From NCBI GenBank assembly GCA_946886065.1, contig CAMPHU010000155.1:1-11014 (forward strand): a stretch of DNA of 11,014 bases, read 5' to 3'. Position 1 is the first letter of the stretch, and each line of letters begins with the position of its first letter. The notes under the pieces were generated by a model. That model saw nothing but the letters and a program-made list of their open reading frames with translations, did not search any database and was not told the origin of the DNA. Position numbers and translations under genes: made by a program. The DNA comes from an uncultured Massilia sp. Lineage in GTDB: Bacteria; Pseudomonadota; Gammaproteobacteria; Burkholderiales; Burkholderiaceae. Of this stretch, positions 1-7,106 are shown in pieces.

Positions 1-1406
<1,406 letters not shown>

Positions 1407-1480
1407 CCGGCCGCCTGTCAATACCTTGTGGCGGGTGCATCCGCCATGTGGCGGGGCACGCCTTTTTCGCCGGAGCGCGA

Positions 1481-1496
1481 TGCTATACTGTCTGCT
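1481..1496 (+). promoter_or_regulatory. Promoter of the GST-kinase pair, extended -10
   Basis: TGCTATACT (1481-1489) is a near-consensus extended -10 (TGnTATAAT). There is no convincing -35; a T-rich stretch lies at 1463-1467. The predicted start is near 1496, about 20 bases before the ATG at 1517. It is back to back with the purB promoter in a 146-base divergent gap. Confidence 0.6.
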
Positions 1497-1516
1497 CTCC
1501 CATTCTCTGAGCGTGT

Positions 1517-2131
1517 ATGAAACTCATCGGTTCTGTCACCAGCCCCTTTGTCCGCAAAGTCCGTGTCGTAATGGCGGAAAAGAAGCTCGACTTCACCTTT
1601 ATCCAGGAAAACGTCTGGGCCCCGGACACCACCATCCAGCACACCAATCCGCTGGGCAAGGTGCCTTGCCTGGTGATGGAAGACGGCAGCACGCTCTACG
1701 ATTCGCGCGTGATCGCCGAATACCTGGACACGCTCACCCCCGTGTGCAAGCTGCTGCCGCCGAACGGCCGCGAGCGGGCCGAGGTCAAGGTCTGGGAAGC
1801 GCTGGCCGACGGCGTGCTCGACGCCGCCGTGCTGGTGCGCCTGGAAAAGACCCTGCGTCCGGAAGCGCAGCAGAGCCAGGACTGGATCGAGCGCCAGTGG
1901 GCCAAGGTGCACGCCGGCCTGCGCGCGATGTCCGAGGGCCTGGGCGAGTCGCCCTTCTGCATGGGCAATCACTACACCCTGGCCGACGTCGCCGTCGGCT
2001 GCGCGCTGGGCTGGATCGCCTTCCGCTTCCCCGAGGTGGCGTGGCGCGGCGACTATCCGAACCTGGCGCGCCTGTTCGACAAGCTGTCCGAGCGCCCGTC
2101 CTTCAAGGACACCATTCCTTTCCTCGCATGA
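1517..2131 (+). CDS. Glutathione S-transferase family protein, YibF-like
   Basis: A 204-residue cytosolic GST-fold protein. The N-terminal thioredoxin-like domain (about 1-80) begins MKLIGSVTSPFVRK, with Ser9 of the SPFVRK segment at the usual catalytic position. It has the cis-proline segment PLGKVP (Pro50) and the glutathione gamma-glutamyl-binding Asp62-Ser63. The C-terminal helical domain carries the N-capping segment YTLADVAVGC (about 153-162). The whole resembles E. coli YibF, including the EALADG and QQS segments of the C-terminal domain; YibF substrates are poorly defined, so the reaction is unknown. The start was chosen because the family begins exactly here and a good promoter lies 20 bases upstream; the Shine-Dalgarno (TGAG) is weak. 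Its stop overlaps the kinase start by ATGA, so the two are probably translationally coupled. Family confidence is high; specific function is open. Confidence 0.9.
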   Translation: MKLIGSVTSPFVRKVRVVMAEKKLDFTFIQENVWAPDTTIQHTNPLGKVPCLVMEDGSTLYDSRVIAEYLDTLTPVCKLLPPNGRERAEVKVWEALADGVLDAAVLVRLEKTLRPEAQQSQDWIERQWAKVHAGLRAMSEGLGESPFCMGNHYTLADVAVGCALGWIAFRFPEVAWRGDYPNLARLFDKLSERPSFKDTIPFLA

Positions 2132-3072
2132 TGGCTGCGCCGGTCACCGCCGCGCCTCTTGCCATCTTCGGCGAAGCGCTGGTCGACGACTTCAGCACCG
2201 AGCAGGTGGTCGGCGGCGCCCCCTTCAACGTGGCGCGCCACCTGGCCGCCTTCATGGCGCCGCAGCTGATGATCACCCGCGTCGGCAACGACCGCCTGGG
2301 CCAGCTGGTGCGCGCCGAATTCGAGCGCTTCGCCATGAGCGAGGCCGGCCTGCAGGTCGACGCGATGGAAGAGACCGGCCGCGTGCTGGTCGAGCGCGGC
2401 GCGCGCGGCGGGCACCGCTTCACCATCCTGCCGAACCAGGCCTACGACTTCATCGACCGCCGGCAGGCTGTGGCGGCCGTGGAAAACGCCCGGCCCGGCA
2501 TCCTGTACTTCGGCACCCTGGCCCAGCGCAACGAGCACTCGCGCGCGACCTTGACCGCCGTGCTCGAGGCCGGCCCGGCGCTGCGTTTCCTCGACCTTAA
2601 CCTGCGCGACGGCCAGGTGGAAGAGCGTTGCGTGACGCGCTCGCTGCAGGCGGCCCAGATCGTCAAGGTCAACGAAGAGGAGCTGCAGGCGCTGTTCCAG
2701 TGGTATTTCCAGATCCGTCCCGAGGATCCGCCGCTGTCGGCCGAAGAGGTGCACGCCTCGTGTCAGGCGTTGCTGCAAATGTTCTCGCTGGATGCGCTGA
2801 TCGTCACCCTGGGGCACCGCGGGTCGGTGTACTTCGGCTCTGGCGGGCAGGTGATCAACCACCGCGACAATCCGGCGCCGCCTTTCGTCATCGATACGGT
2901 GGGGGCGGGGGATGCGTTTTCGGCGATTTTCCTGCTGGGCAGGATGCGTGGCTGGGAGCTGGAGCAGACGCTGGCGCGGGCAAACGAGTTTGCCGGGGCG
3001 ATCTGCGCGGTGCCGGGGGCGGTGCCGAAGGATCTGGGGTTTTACGATAAGTGGATGACGCGCTGGAGGTAG
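2128..3072 (+). CDS. PfkB-family carbohydrate kinase, fructokinase-like
   Basis: A 314-residue cytosolic ribokinase/PfkB-fold sugar kinase that transfers the ATP gamma-phosphate to a sugar hydroxyl. The first PfkB signature appears as GGAPFNVARHL (residues 29-39). The second, DTVGAGDAFSA (256-266), contains the anion-hole GAG and catalytic-base Asp262. The GGAPFN form and the following ITRVGNDRLG are typical of fructokinase-like members, but the sugar cannot be fixed from sequence. The frame is open far upstream of the start because of high GC; 2128 is preferred because it begins the domain and forms an ATGA overlap with the GST stop. ATG 2131 is an equally possible start one codon later. No Shine-Dalgarno is visible, which fits translational coupling. 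A strong hairpin follows 45 bases after the stop. Confidence 0.9.
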   Translation: MMAAPVTAAPLAIFGEALVDDFSTEQVVGGAPFNVARHLAAFMAPQLMITRVGNDRLGQLVRAEFERFAMSEAGLQVDAMEETGRVLVERGARGGHRFTILPNQAYDFIDRRQAVAAVENARPGILYFGTLAQRNEHSRATLTAVLEAGPALRFLDLNLRDGQVEERCVTRSLQAAQIVKVNEEELQALFQWYFQIRPEDPPLSAEEVHASCQALLQMFSLDALIVTLGHRGSVYFGSGGQVINHRDNPAPPFVIDTVGAGDAFSAIFLLGRMRGWELEQTLARANEFAGAICAVPGAVPKDLGFYDKWMTRWR

Positions 3073-3116
3073 CGCGGTGTGTAGCCGCGGTTGAGGGTGC
3101 GGCCTTTCATGCAAAC

Positions 3117-3148
3117 TTGGGTCCCCGCGCAGGCGGGGACCCAATTTT
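3117..3148 (+). terminator. Hairpin terminator between kinase and bfr, repeat-like
   Basis: TTGGGTCCCCGC (3117-3128) pairs perfectly with GCGGGGACCCAA (3133-3144) around a four-base loop, and TTTT follows (3145-3148). It sits between the convergent kinase and bfr genes and could stop transcription from either side, better on the plus strand. The flanking GCAAACTTGGGT (3111-3122) recurs reversed at 8084-8095, so the hairpin may also be a copy of a dispersed palindromic repeat. Confidence 0.7.
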
Positions 3149-3195
3149 CTCAGCGCAGCCGATAGCGCCCAACGCCACCAGCCACACAAAACGCC

Positions 3196-3669
3196 TTACT
3201 CCGCGTTCATCTGGCTCTGCAGGTAATTCTGAATCCCGATCTTGACGATCAGGTCCAGCTGCGTCTCCAGCCACTCGATATGCTCCTCGGTATCCTCCAG
3301 GATCTCCAGCAGCAGGTCGCGCGACACGTAATCCTGCGCCGCCTCGGCCGCGGCGATGCCTTCCTTGACCGTGACTTGCGCGCCACGCTCGAGCTTGAGG
3401 TCGCATTCGAGCATTTCCTGGGTTGACTCGCCGATCAGGAGCTTGTGCAGCGCCTGCAGGTTGGGCAGGCCGTCGAGCATCAGGATGCGGTCGATCAGCT
3501 TGTCCGCATGCTTCATCTCGCCGATCGACTCGTCGTATTCCTTCTTCGCCAGGCGCCCGAAGCCCCAGTGGCGGTACATGCGCGCATGCAGGAAATACTG
3601 GTTGATCGCGGTCAGTTCGTTGGTCAGCTGTGCGTTCAGCAGACGGATGATGTTGGGATCGCCCTTCAT
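3196..3669 (-). CDS. bfr: Bacterioferritin (haem-containing ferritin)
   Basis: Iron-storage protein of 157 residues that forms 24-subunit haem-bearing shells in the cytosol, oxidises Fe(II) and stores Fe(III) mineral. It starts MKGDPNIIRLLN, as bacterioferritins do. The haem-ligand Met52 is present. Ferroxidase positions Glu18, Glu51, His54, Glu94 and His130 match the E. coli protein with no gaps between Glu94 and His130. At position 127, where E. coli has glutamate, this protein has threonine, followed by Glu128-Glu129-His130. A Shine-Dalgarno-like AAAGG lies 8 bases before the ATG, and an extended -10 promoter with an overlapping palindrome lies just upstream. It is co-oriented with bfd but separated from it by a strong terminator, so it is probably transcribed separately. 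The length is normal and the identity secure. Confidence 0.96.
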   Translation of the reverse strand: MKGDPNIIRLLNAQLTNELTAINQYFLHARMYRHWGFGRLAKKEYDESIGEMKHADKLIDRILMLDGLPNLQALHKLLIGESTQEMLECDLKLERGAQVTVKEGIAAAEAAQDYVSRDLLLEILEDTEEHIEWLETQLDLIVKIGIQNYLQSQMNAE

Positions 3670-3682
3670 GGAATGCCTTTGT

Positions 3683-3706
3683 TGATGTGATGTTCACATC
3701 ATAGCA
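3683..3706 (-). promoter_or_regulatory. bfr promoter with overlapping 19-bp palindromic operator
   Basis: On the minus strand TGCTATGAT (plus 3698-3706) is an extended -10 about 28 bases upstream of the bfr start codon. It is overlapped by the perfect palindrome TGATGTGA-TGT-TCACATCA (3683-3701), which covers the end of the -10 and the predicted transcription start near 3691. A dimeric repressor bound there would block RNA polymerase. It does not resemble a Fur box, and the half-site spacing does not fit CRP or FNR. The regulator is unknown. Confidence 0.6.
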
Positions 3707-3727
3707 AACCGCCGGGGCCGGGAGGCG

Positions 3728-3753
3728 AAAAAAAGCCCCGTGGGGAACGGGGC
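3728..3753 (-). terminator. Rho-independent terminator of bfd
   Basis: On the minus strand GCCCCGT pairs with ACGGGGC around a five-base loop (plus 3735-3753) and runs straight into seven T residues (plus 3728-3734). This is a canonical intrinsic terminator 21 bases after the bfd stop. It separates bfd transcription from bfr. Confidence 0.9.
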
Positions 3754-3774
3754 GAGAGAGAGATCAGGCAGGCA

Positions 3775-3984
3775 TCAGACGACTTGCGCCACGCGGCGCA
3801 GCTCGGTCACGACCGTCTTGCTTTCCAGATGTTCATTCAGCACTTCACGCGCATAGCTGACGCACTTGCCGCACATGGTGCCCACGCCCAGTTCGCGGTG
3901 CAGTTCGGCAACCGACGAGATGCCCAGGTCCGCAGCCTGGCGGATTTCACGGTCGGAGATGTTGTTGCAGACACAGACGATCAT
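3775..3984 (-). CDS. bfd: Bacterioferritin-associated ferredoxin Bfd, [2Fe-2S]
   Basis: A 69-residue ferredoxin of the BFD-like [2Fe-2S] family. It binds bacterioferritin and passes electrons to its haem so that stored ferric iron is reduced and released. The four cluster cysteines show the family pattern: Cys4-x-Cys6 at the N-terminus (MIVCVCNNISD) and Cys38-x-x-Cys41 in GTMCGKC. The length fits the family (E. coli Bfd is 64 residues). The ATG at 3984-3982 begins exactly at the family N-terminus; an AGGAA stretch lies about 12 bases upstream. A Fur-box-like site 55 bases upstream of the start, oriented towards this gene, suggests derepression under iron starvation, when the cell needs to mobilise iron. 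A strong terminator follows. Confidence 0.96.
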   Translation of the reverse strand: MIVCVCNNISDREIRQAADLGISSVAELHRELGVGTMCGKCVSYAREVLNEHLESKTVVTELRRVAQVV

Positions 3985-4038
3985 GGCGTTTCGGTTCCTG
4001 GCAGTATGGTGAAAATGTTTCTTGAAAATTCGTCTATA

Positions 4039-4061
4039 AAATACGAATCATTCTCATTTGC
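4039..4061 (-). promoter_or_regulatory. Putative Fur box facing bfd
   Basis: Read on the minus strand the core is GCAAATGAGAATGATTCGT (plus 4043-4061). By hand it matches the 19-base E. coli Fur consensus at about 12 positions and contains the AATGAGAAT and GATT elements common in Fur sites. It lies 55-77 bases before the bfd ATG, and its near-copy is found in the opposite orientation at 4156-4178. The promoter hexamers it would overlap are not clear. Confidence 0.65.
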
Positions 4062-4155
4062 GTTGCCATTTTCCGTAAACTCGACCGCCAACGCAAGCAA
4101 AATTTGTGGTGCGCGGCTGTTGTGTTGCTGCCTTTCTTTTATGCAATATCAGTCT

Positions 4156-4178
4156 GCAAATAGAAATAATTCGCATTT
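4156..4178 (+). promoter_or_regulatory. Putative Fur box facing feoAB
   Basis: GCAAATAGAAATAATTCG (4156-4173), followed by CATTT, differs from the minus-strand bfd site at four of 23 positions. It lies just upstream of a possible -10 TATGAT (4184-4189), so it would cover the -35 region of the feo promoter. Iron-bound Fur bound here would repress ferrous iron uptake. The 94 bases between the two sites (4062-4155) are relatively AT-rich and contain an 8-bp inverted repeat, TTGCGTTG (4058-4065) with CAACGCAA (4089-4096), and nothing else I can name. Confidence 0.65.
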
Positions 4179-4183
4179 AGGTT

Positions 4184-4197
4184 TATGATGCTAGTAT
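4184..4197 (+). promoter_or_regulatory. Possible feo operon -10 region
   Basis: TATGAT (4184-4189) is a good -10 hexamer, and TAGTAT (4192-4197) is a weaker alternative. Neither has a clear -35 at normal spacing; the expected -35 position falls inside the Fur-like site. Starts would fall near 4196-4204, giving a leader of about 40 bases before the feoA ATG. Confidence 0.4.
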
Positions 4198-4241
4198 CTG
4201 TCTCATCAGCGCTACGTTATATCCACGCCTCGGACGCGACC

Positions 4242-4499
4242 ATGACTCTTGTTCCCAGCCTCACCACGCTCGACTCGCTAAAAGCGGGCCAGAGCGCCAC
4301 CGTGATCCACCTAGCTCCCCATGCGCAGCAGGGCGGGGTCGACGTCCAGCGCCGCCTCATGGAGCTCGGTTTCGTGCCGGGCGAGCGCATCCGCGTGCTC
4401 AAGCGCGTGCTGGGCGGCCCCTTGGCCGTCAAGGTTGGCCAGTCCACCTTCGCACTCCGCCGCTTCGAAGCGGCCCTGGTGTCGATCCAGCCGGAATAA
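4242..4499 (+). CDS. feoA: Ferrous iron transport protein FeoA
   Basis: An 85-residue cytosolic SH3-like protein that acts with FeoB in ferrous iron uptake, probably by modulating the transporter. The fold is recognisable from DSLKAGQSATVIHL at the start, the RRLMELGFVPGERIRVLKR hinge and the C-terminal GGPLAVKVGQSTFALRR followed by two short strands. An in-frame ATG at 4185 would give 104 residues, but it lies within the likely promoter and its extra segment has no FeoA similarity. The start at 4242 gives the normal family length (75-85). The ribosome site is weak (GGAC). feoB begins three bases after the stop, so the pair is an operon, preceded by a Fur-like site. Confidence 0.93.
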   Translation: MTLVPSLTTLDSLKAGQSATVIHLAPHAQQGGVDVQRRLMELGFVPGERIRVLKRVLGGPLAVKVGQSTFALRRFEAALVSIQPE

Positions 4500-4502
4500 A
4501 CG

Positions 4503-6380
4503 ATGGGTGTCATGGAACAACAGGTGGCGACGCGCACGCCCCTGATCGCATTGCTCGGCAATCCCAACTGCGGCAAGACCGCCCTGTTCAACCGCCTCAC
4601 CGGCGCCCGCCAGAAGGTCGCCAACTACGCGGGCGTCACCATCGAACGCAAGGAAGGCAGCTTCACGTCGCCCCAGGGCCGCGCCTTCCGCGTGCTCGAC
4701 CTGCCGGGCGCCTACAGCCTGAACGCCCAGACTCCCGACGAAGTCATCACCCGCGACGTGGTGGGCGGCCTGCGCGCCGGCGAGCAGACCCCCGACGCCA
4801 TCCTGTGCGTCGTCAACGCGACCAATTTGCGCCTGAACCTGCGCCTGGTGCTGGAACTGCGCCGCCTCGGCCTGCCGATGGTGCTGGCGCTGAACATGGT
4901 CGACGTCGCCAGGAAGCGCGGCATCGCCATCGACACCGCCAGGCTGTCGCAGGAACTGGGCATGCCCGTGGTCGAGACCGTGGCCGTGCAGGCCGGCGGC
5001 GAGCAGGCCCTCCTGGCCGCGCTCGACAAGATGCCCTTCGATTCTGCGGTCACGCCGAATCCCCTGTCCGCCATCGACGAAGTGCCGGTCGAGCAGACCC
5101 AGCGCGAGGTGCGCCGCATCCTCGACCTGACGGTCTCGGAAGCCAACGACAAGGGCAACCTTACCGAACAGATCGACCACGTGGTGCTGCACCCGGTGGC
5201 CGGCCCGGCGATCCTGGCCCTGCTGATGTTCCTGGTGTTCCAGGCCGTGTTCACCTGGGCCGCCGCGCCGATGGACATGATCGACGCCAGCGTCGCCGCG
5301 CTCGGCCAGACGGTGGGCGGCTGGATGAGCGAAGGCCCGCTGCGCAGCCTGCTGGTGGATGGCGTCATCGCCGGCGCCGGCAGTGTGCTGGTGTTCCTGC
5401 CGCAGATCCTGATCCTGTTCTTCTTCATCCTGATCCTGGAAGACTGCGGTTACCTGCCGCGCGCGGCCTTCCTGCTCGACCGCCTGATGGGCAGCGTCGG
5501 CCTCTCGGGCCGCGCCTTCATTCCGCTGCTGTCCTCCTTCGCTTGCGCGATTCCGGGCGTGATGGCGGCGCGCACCATCCAGAACCCGCGCGACCGCCTG
5601 ACCACGATCATGATCGCGCCGCTGATGACCTGCTCGGCGCGCCTGCCCGTGTATGCCCTCCTGATCGCCGCCTTCATTCCGGACCGCGAAGTGGCCGGCT
5701 TCCTGAACCTGCAGGGCCTGGTGCTGTTCGTGCTGTACTTCGCCGGCATTGTGAGCGCGATGGCGGTGGCCTGGTTCCTCAAGCGCCGCAGCAGCTACAC
5801 CCAGCAGCCGCTGATGATGGAGCTGCCGTCCTACCACTGGCCGCACCTGGGCACCCTGGCGATCGGGCTGTGGGAACGCGCCAAGATCTTCCTGATGCGC
5901 GTCGGCACCGTGATCCTGACCATGATGGTGCTGCTCTGGTTCCTGTCGAGCTTCCCGGGCGCGCCGGACAACGCCACCCACCCGCCGATCTACTACAGCG
6001 TGGCCGGCATGCTGGGCCGCGCGCTGGCGGTGATCCTGGAGCCGATCGGCTTCGGCTGGGAAATCGCGATCGCCCTGATCCCGGGCATGGCCGCGCGCGA
6101 AGTCGCGGTGGCCGCGCTGGGCACCGTGTACGCCCTGTCGGGCGGCGACGAAGTGGGCGACACCCTGGCGCCGATGATCAAGCAGGCCTGGTCGCTGGCC
6201 ACCGGCCTGTCGCTGCTGGCCTGGTACGTGTACGCGCCGCAGTGCATCGCCACCCTGGCCACCGTGCGCCGCGAAACCGGCAGCCGCCGCTACGCCTTCA
6301 TCATGGCGGGCTATATGTTCGCGCTGGCCTACGCGGCGTCCTTCATCACCTACCGCGTGGCCCTGGCCCTGGGAGGCTGA
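4503..6380 (+). CDS. feoB: Ferrous iron transporter FeoB, short form
   Basis: Inner-membrane Fe(II) transporter with an N-terminal G domain. GTPase motifs are G1 GNPNCGKT (residues 19-26, with Cys23 where E. coli has Ser), G2 Thr46 in YAGVTIE, G3 DLPG (66-69) and G4 NMVD (131-134). After a helical linker the membrane part starts near residue 230. It contains the first Gate segment (LPQILILFFF through SFACAIPGVMAARTI, with its conserved Cys, and MTCSARLPVYALL) and the second (IPGMAAREVAVAALGTVYAL), then an APQC segment and two last helices. At 625 residues it is clearly shorter than E. coli FeoB (773), while all core motifs remain. GGAA six bases before ATG 4503 supports that start; ATG 4512 is an alternative. 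It lies between feoA and a small membrane gene. Confidence 0.96.
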   Translation: MGVMEQQVATRTPLIALLGNPNCGKTALFNRLTGARQKVANYAGVTIERKEGSFTSPQGRAFRVLDLPGAYSLNAQTPDEVITRDVVGGLRAGEQTPDAILCVVNATNLRLNLRLVLELRRLGLPMVLALNMVDVARKRGIAIDTARLSQELGMPVVETVAVQAGGEQALLAALDKMPFDSAVTPNPLSAIDEVPVEQTQREVRRILDLTVSEANDKGNLTEQIDHVVLHPVAGPAILALLMFLVFQAVFTWAAAPMDMIDASVAALGQTVGGWMSEGPLRSLLVDGVIAGAGSVLVFLPQILILFFFILILEDCGYLPRAAFLLDRLMGSVGLSGRAFIPLLSSFACAIPGVMAARTIQNPRDRLTTIMIAPLMTCSARLPVYALLIAAFIPDREVAGFLNLQGLVLFVLYFAGIVSAMAVAWFLKRRSSYTQQPLMMELPSYHWPHLGTLAIGLWERAKIFLMRVGTVILTMMVLLWFLSSFPGAPDNATHPPIYYSVAGMLGRALAVILEPIGFGWEIAIALIPGMAAREVAVAALGTVYALSGGDEVGDTLAPMIKQAWSLATGLSLLAWYVYAPQCIATLATVRRETGSRRYAFIMAGYMFALAYAASFITYRVALALGG

Positions 6381-6382
6381 GC

Positions 6383-6631
6383 ATGCAGGAACTGGCTGTC
6401 GGGATCATCGTTCTGCTGGCCGCGCTCTACCTGGGCGCGCGCTACCTGCCGGCGGCCTGGCGCCGCTGGCTGGTGCAGCGCCTGACCCGCGGCGGCACCA
6501 GGCATTCGCGCCTGGTGCGCTGGCTCGACACCTCGGGCAGCTGCGGCGGCTGCAATACCTGCGAGACTTCCGCCCCCCAGCCGCCGGCCGGCAACAAGCA
6601 CCGCGTCATCAAGCTGCACGAGCGCCGCTGA
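6383..6631 (+). CDS. Small Cys-rich membrane protein of the feo operon
   Basis: An 82-residue protein with one N-terminal membrane helix (about residues 4-22, MQELAVGIIVLLAALYLGAR). A basic, tryptophan-containing stretch follows (AAWRRWLVQR), then a short tail with Cys54-x-x-Cys57-x-x-Cys60 in the segment SCGGCNTCE. It starts two bases after the feoB stop, with a strong GGGAGG six bases before the ATG, so it is surely cotranslated with feoB. It occupies the position of feoC but has no winged helix. It may belong to the small uncharacterised family seen next to feoB in betaproteobacteria (possibly DUF6587), and it recalls the FeoB-associated Cys-rich proteins of other phyla. I am not certain of either assignment. 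Arginines just after the helix suggest a cytosolic C-terminal tail. An iron-sensing, iron-chaperone or redox role is inference. Confidence 0.85.
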   Translation: MQELAVGIIVLLAALYLGARYLPAAWRRWLVQRLTRGGTRHSRLVRWLDTSGSCGGCNTCETSAPQPPAGNKHRVIKLHERR

Positions 6632-6652
6632 ACGGCGCCGTCTCTTTATTTC
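6622..6652 (+). terminator. Possible weak terminator at end of feo operon
   Basis: GCGCCG (6622-6627) pairs with CGGCGC (6633-6638) around CTGAA, overlapping the stop codon of the Cys-rich gene, and a pyrimidine-rich TCTCTTTATTTCTTC follows. The T tract is interrupted, so activity is uncertain. It overlaps the end of the convergent COG4315 gene. Confidence 0.45.
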
Positions 6653-7032
6653 TTCTTGGCGTCGGTAACGACGTGCCACACCCCGCCGACACCGTCTCCG
6701 GTACGGTCGCCTTCCTTCTTGTCCTTGATAAAGGTGTACAGCGGCTTGCCGTCGTGCACGAGCTGTTTGCTGCCGTCATCGCGCGTAATCGCGGAGTAGG
6801 GCGGTTTCAGATCCGCCCCCTCGGCACTGACCGGCGGCCAGTTCTTGGCGCACATGGCGACGCAGGCGCTCTTGCCGGCGCCGGATTCGTCCTTGTCGTA
6901 GGTGTAGACGGTCATGCCCTTGGCGTCGACCAGCACGCCGTTCGCGTTGCGCAGCGGGCCTCCGTCATCCGCCAGCACGGGGCCGGCCAGCAGCAGGGCA
7001 ATCAGGGCAGTACCAATTTGCACGGTCTTCAT
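6646..7032 (-). CDS. Secreted COG4315-type protein with two YxFxxD repeats
   Basis: A 128-residue exported protein. A signal peptide is evident: MKT, a hydrophobic stretch to about residue 16, and a likely signal peptidase I site VLA-DD after residue 21. There is no lipobox cysteine, although many relatives are annotated as lipoproteins. The mature part has two repeats of the Yx(FWY)xxD type, YTYDKD (43-48) and YTFIKD (99-104). The first is followed by Cys57 and Cys61 (SACVAMCAKNWPP), which could form a disulfide. This matches the COG4315/Lipoprotein_15 family, whose function is unknown. AGGAG lies six bases before the ATG. It converges on the feo operon with a 14-base gap, so any link to iron is positional only. 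Family call good, role unknown. Confidence 0.87.
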   Translation of the reverse strand: MKTVQIGTALIALLLAGPVLADDGGPLRNANGVLVDAKGMTVYTYDKDESGAGKSACVAMCAKNWPPVSAEGADLKPPYSAITRDDGSKQLVHDGKPLYTFIKDKKEGDRTGDGVGGVWHVVTDAKKK

Positions 7033-7061
7033 CGCAAGCTCCTAGAGTTGGAAAGGACAGC

Positions 7062-7073
7062 CGATCCATTCTA
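7062..7073 (-). promoter_or_regulatory. Possible promoter of the COG4315-type gene
   Basis: On the minus strand TAGAAT (plus 7068-7073) is a good -10 hexamer 35 bases before the ATG. No -35 is recognisable; the upstream 17 bases are a GC-rich alternating GCGCGC stretch. It lies in the short gap after the DUF72 gene, so separate transcription is likely but cotranscription is possible. Confidence 0.4.
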
Positions 7074-7106
7074 GCGCGCTGCGCGCCGATTTGATGCCCT
7101 GCTTGA

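Noticed and set aside
1416..1421. Perfect TTGACA on the minus strand as -35 for purB
   Set aside because: It is only 12 bases from the TAAAAT -10, and no alternative -10 lies at 16-18 bases.
2053..3189. A 378-codon open frame on the minus strand opposite the kinase
   Set aside because: The plus-strand kinase has intact PfkB signatures; the antisense translation has none.
3683..3701. CRP or FNR site upstream of bfr
   Set aside because: TGTGA and TCACA are separated by three bases, not six as in CRP sites, and the FNR pattern TTGAT-N4-ATCAA is not met.
4185..4241. Longer FeoA starting at ATG 4185
   Set aside because: This start overlaps the likely -10 element, adds 19 residues foreign to FeoA, and exceeds the usual length.
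4311..5981. A 556-codon open frame on the minus strand across feoA and feoB
   Set aside because: It lies opposite clear FeoA and FeoB motifs, and its translation is His/Gln/Arg/Ala-rich low complexity typical of a shadow frame.
4805..6382. Upstream extension of the small Cys-rich frame through feoB
   Set aside because: The frame is open by base composition only. The real start is the ATG at 6383 with a strong GGGAGG site, and the upstream translation is Arg/Pro/Asp-rich noise.
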